This document shows, piece by piece, positions 4,757 to 6,036 of a stretch of 6,036 bases of DNA. A program made the position numbers and the translations under genes. Under the pieces are notes generated by a model, which saw nothing but the letters and a program-made list of their open reading frames with translations, was not told the DNA's origin and ran no database searches. Each line of letters begins with the position of its first letter. The stretch's first letter is position 1. This stretch comes from Thermaceae bacterium. GTDB lineage: Bacteria; Deinococcota; Deinococci; Deinococcales; Marinithermaceae. Location of the stretch: positions 1-6,036 of the forward strand of contig JALVVO010000267.1 of NCBI GenBank assembly GCA_027023345.1. Reading direction: 5' to 3'.

Positions 4757-6036
4757 ATGCATAAACCGGCGTTCCTCCTAACCTGGGGCGCGGGGCTTGG
4801 TGCGGGGGTTTTGGCCCTGGCGCTGGCCTTTTCCGGCGTCCCGGGCTGGGGGGTGCTGGCGGTGATCCCGGTGGGAAGCGCCGCCGTGGGCTACGGCCCC
4901 TTTTGGGGGGCGATGGCGGCGACCTTTGCCCTTCTAGTGGGGCTCTTCGTGGGGACGAGCCCGGCCGGCTTGGGGATGCTCTTCCTCGCGCTCGCGTTCG
5001 CGGTGGTCTCGGGGGCGGCGCTTCGGGCGCTCATCCGGCGGTTGGTCCGCCGCGAGCGGCGGCTCCGCCGGAGCCTCGCGCTTTTCAACCGGGCCCTCGA
5101 CGAGGTGGTGAAGCAGACCGACAAGGACGCGGTGCTCGCCGCCCTCCCCGAGCTGCTCGCCGAGTACGTGGACGCCAACGTATCGGTCTGGGTGCCGGCG
5201 AACCCGGGCTTTCGCCCGGTGGCGTCGGTGGGCCTTCCCGACGTGGGCGAGCTCGGCGAGCGGAGCGTGATCGGCTGCGCCTACCGGGAGGGCCGGCCGG
5301 TCCACGTGGAGGACGTCGCCGCCGACCCCGACTACGTGAACCCGGGGGTGGAGCAGACCAGCGAGCTCTCGCTGCCGATCAAGGTGCGCGGCGAGGTGGT
5401 GGCGATCCTCGACCTGGGGCGGAAGACCCCCTTTTACCCCGAGGAGGTCGAGACCCTGGCCCGTTTCGCCGACGCCGTCGGGCACTACCTGGACCTGCTC
5501 GCGGGGCACACCGAGAACCAGCTCGTCGCCGAACTGACCCGGGCGGTGGCCTCGGCCGACACGCTGGAGGAGGCGGCGAAAAAGGCCCTGGTCCTCCTGA
5601 TCCGCTTCTTCGAGGTCGAGGGGGCGGGGCTTTGGCGCTGGCAGATGGGGCGGTTTTACCCGGTGACCTTCCACGGCCGGCATCTGCCCGGGGAGGAGCG
5701 CCTCCACGCCGAGGGGCTCCCGCCGGGAAAGGGGCTGCTCTGGCGGGTCTACCGGGAACGCCGGCCGCGCTTCGTGGTGGATTACGCCCGGGAGCCCGAG
5801 ACGGGGGACGGACTCGCCGATCGGGGGGTGCGGGGGCTCGCCCTGCACCCGGTGCTGGGGGAGCACCGCGCTCGGGTGGTGCTCGCCCTGCGTTCCGCGA
5901 GCCCCCGGCTTTGGTTCGAGGACGAGCGGCGGCTCCTCGCGGTAGTGGCCCGGGTCCTGGGCCTGATGCTCCGCCAGTACGAGCTCAAGGAACGCATGTC
6001 GGCGCTGCTCGAGCTCGAGCAGGCGCTGGTAGAAGA
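4757..6036 (+). CDS. membrane-anchored tandem-GAF sensor protein (3' end outside window)
   Basis: The frame is open from ATG 4757 to the window edge, 426 residues without a stop. Residues 6-91 hold three or four hydrophobic segments (about 6-25, 31-47, 52-66, 71-91), followed by an Arg-rich stretch (RRLVRRERRLRR, 94-105) that should lie in the cytoplasm. GAF domain 1 spans about 112-248, with GCAYREGRPVHVEDVAADPDY (from 173) and SELSLPIKVRGEVVAILDLG (202-221), both highly typical of GAF folds. GAF domain 2 spans about 262-407 and is more diverged (LPPGKGLLWRVYRERRP, 321-337). A helical linker begins near 407 (YELKERMSALLELEQALVE), normally leading into an output domain such as a histidine kinase, GGDEF or HD-GYP; that part is outside the window, so the output is unknown. 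GAF domains bind small molecules or mediate dimer contacts; no ligand can be named. The start is the only likely one and places the hydrophobic region right after MHKP. Confidence 0.9.
   Translation, partial: MHKPAFLLTWGAGLGAGVLALALAFSGVPGWGVLAVIPVGSAAVGYGPFWGAMAATFALLVGLFVGTSPAGLGMLFLALAFAVVSGAALRALIRRLVRRERRLRRSLALFNRALDEVVKQTDKDAVLAALPELLAEYVDANVSVWVPANPGFRPVASVGLPDVGELGERSVIGCAYREGRPVHVEDVAADPDYVNPGVEQTSELSLPIKVRGEVVAILDLGRKTPFYPEEVETLARFADAVGHYLDLLAGHTENQLVAELTRAVASADTLEEAAKKALVLLIRFFEVEGAGLWRWQMGRFYPVTFHGRHLPGEERLHAEGLPPGKGLLWRVYRERRPRFVVDYAREPETGDGLADRGVRGLALHPVLGEHRARVVLALRSASPRLWFEDERRLLAVVARVLGLMLRQYELKERMSALLELEQALVE

Noticed and set aside
4934..5866. A 310-codon open frame on the minus strand
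   Set aside because: It is the shadow of the GAF sensor gene; its translation is rich in H, P, R and E without recognisable domains, while the + strand encodes clear GAF motifs.
1..6036. CRISPR array, transposon ends, tRNA or rRNA genes
   Set aside because: No regularly spaced repeats, transposase motifs, terminal inverted repeats or tRNA-like cloverleaf were seen on either strand.

Overview
The window is very GC-rich, with almost every coding third position G or C, and it is densely packed on the + strand. Together with near-leaderless or short-leader genes, a TTG start and the flavour of the proteins, this suggests a thermophilic bacterium of the Deinococcus-Thermus group (Thermales such as Thermus, Meiothermus, Oceanithermus or Marinithermus). 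That placement is inferred from composition and protein style; no database search was possible.

Layout. Bases 2-874 hold the 3' part of a PAS-containing sensor histidine kinase, most likely PhoR; its beginning lies left of the window. A 36-base gap follows. In it, and in the last codons of the kinase gene, sit a Pho-box-like direct repeat (two 7-bp repeats, 11-bp period), a possible -10 element, a small inverted repeat and a strong Shine-Dalgarno. Then comes a complete high-affinity phosphate ABC transporter: pstS (911-1963, periplasmic phosphate-binding protein), pstC (1979-2923) and pstA (2920-3744), the two membrane permeases, and pstB (3755-4519, ATPase). Gaps are 15, -4 and 10 bases, so this is a tight operon. 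The usual last gene, phoU, is missing. Its place is taken by a small 53-codon frame of unknown function (4531-4692). A 64-base intergenic stretch with a TATACT -10-like element precedes the start at 4757 of a membrane-anchored tandem-GAF sensor protein, which runs off the right edge.

How they work together. PstS captures periplasmic phosphate, PstC/PstA form the channel and PstB powers it. The kinase next to it would sense phosphate status, and a PhoB-type regulator, probably encoded left of the window or elsewhere, would bind the direct repeat to switch on pstSCAB. The GAF protein has its own probable promoter and need not belong to phosphate control.

The core of the window is a well-known system. 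The points that deserve a second look are the Pho-box-like repeat overlapping the end of the kinase gene, the small gene in the phoU position, a second 7-4-7 direct repeat across the pstB stop codon, the altered G1 box of the kinase, and the corrected TTG start of pstS.
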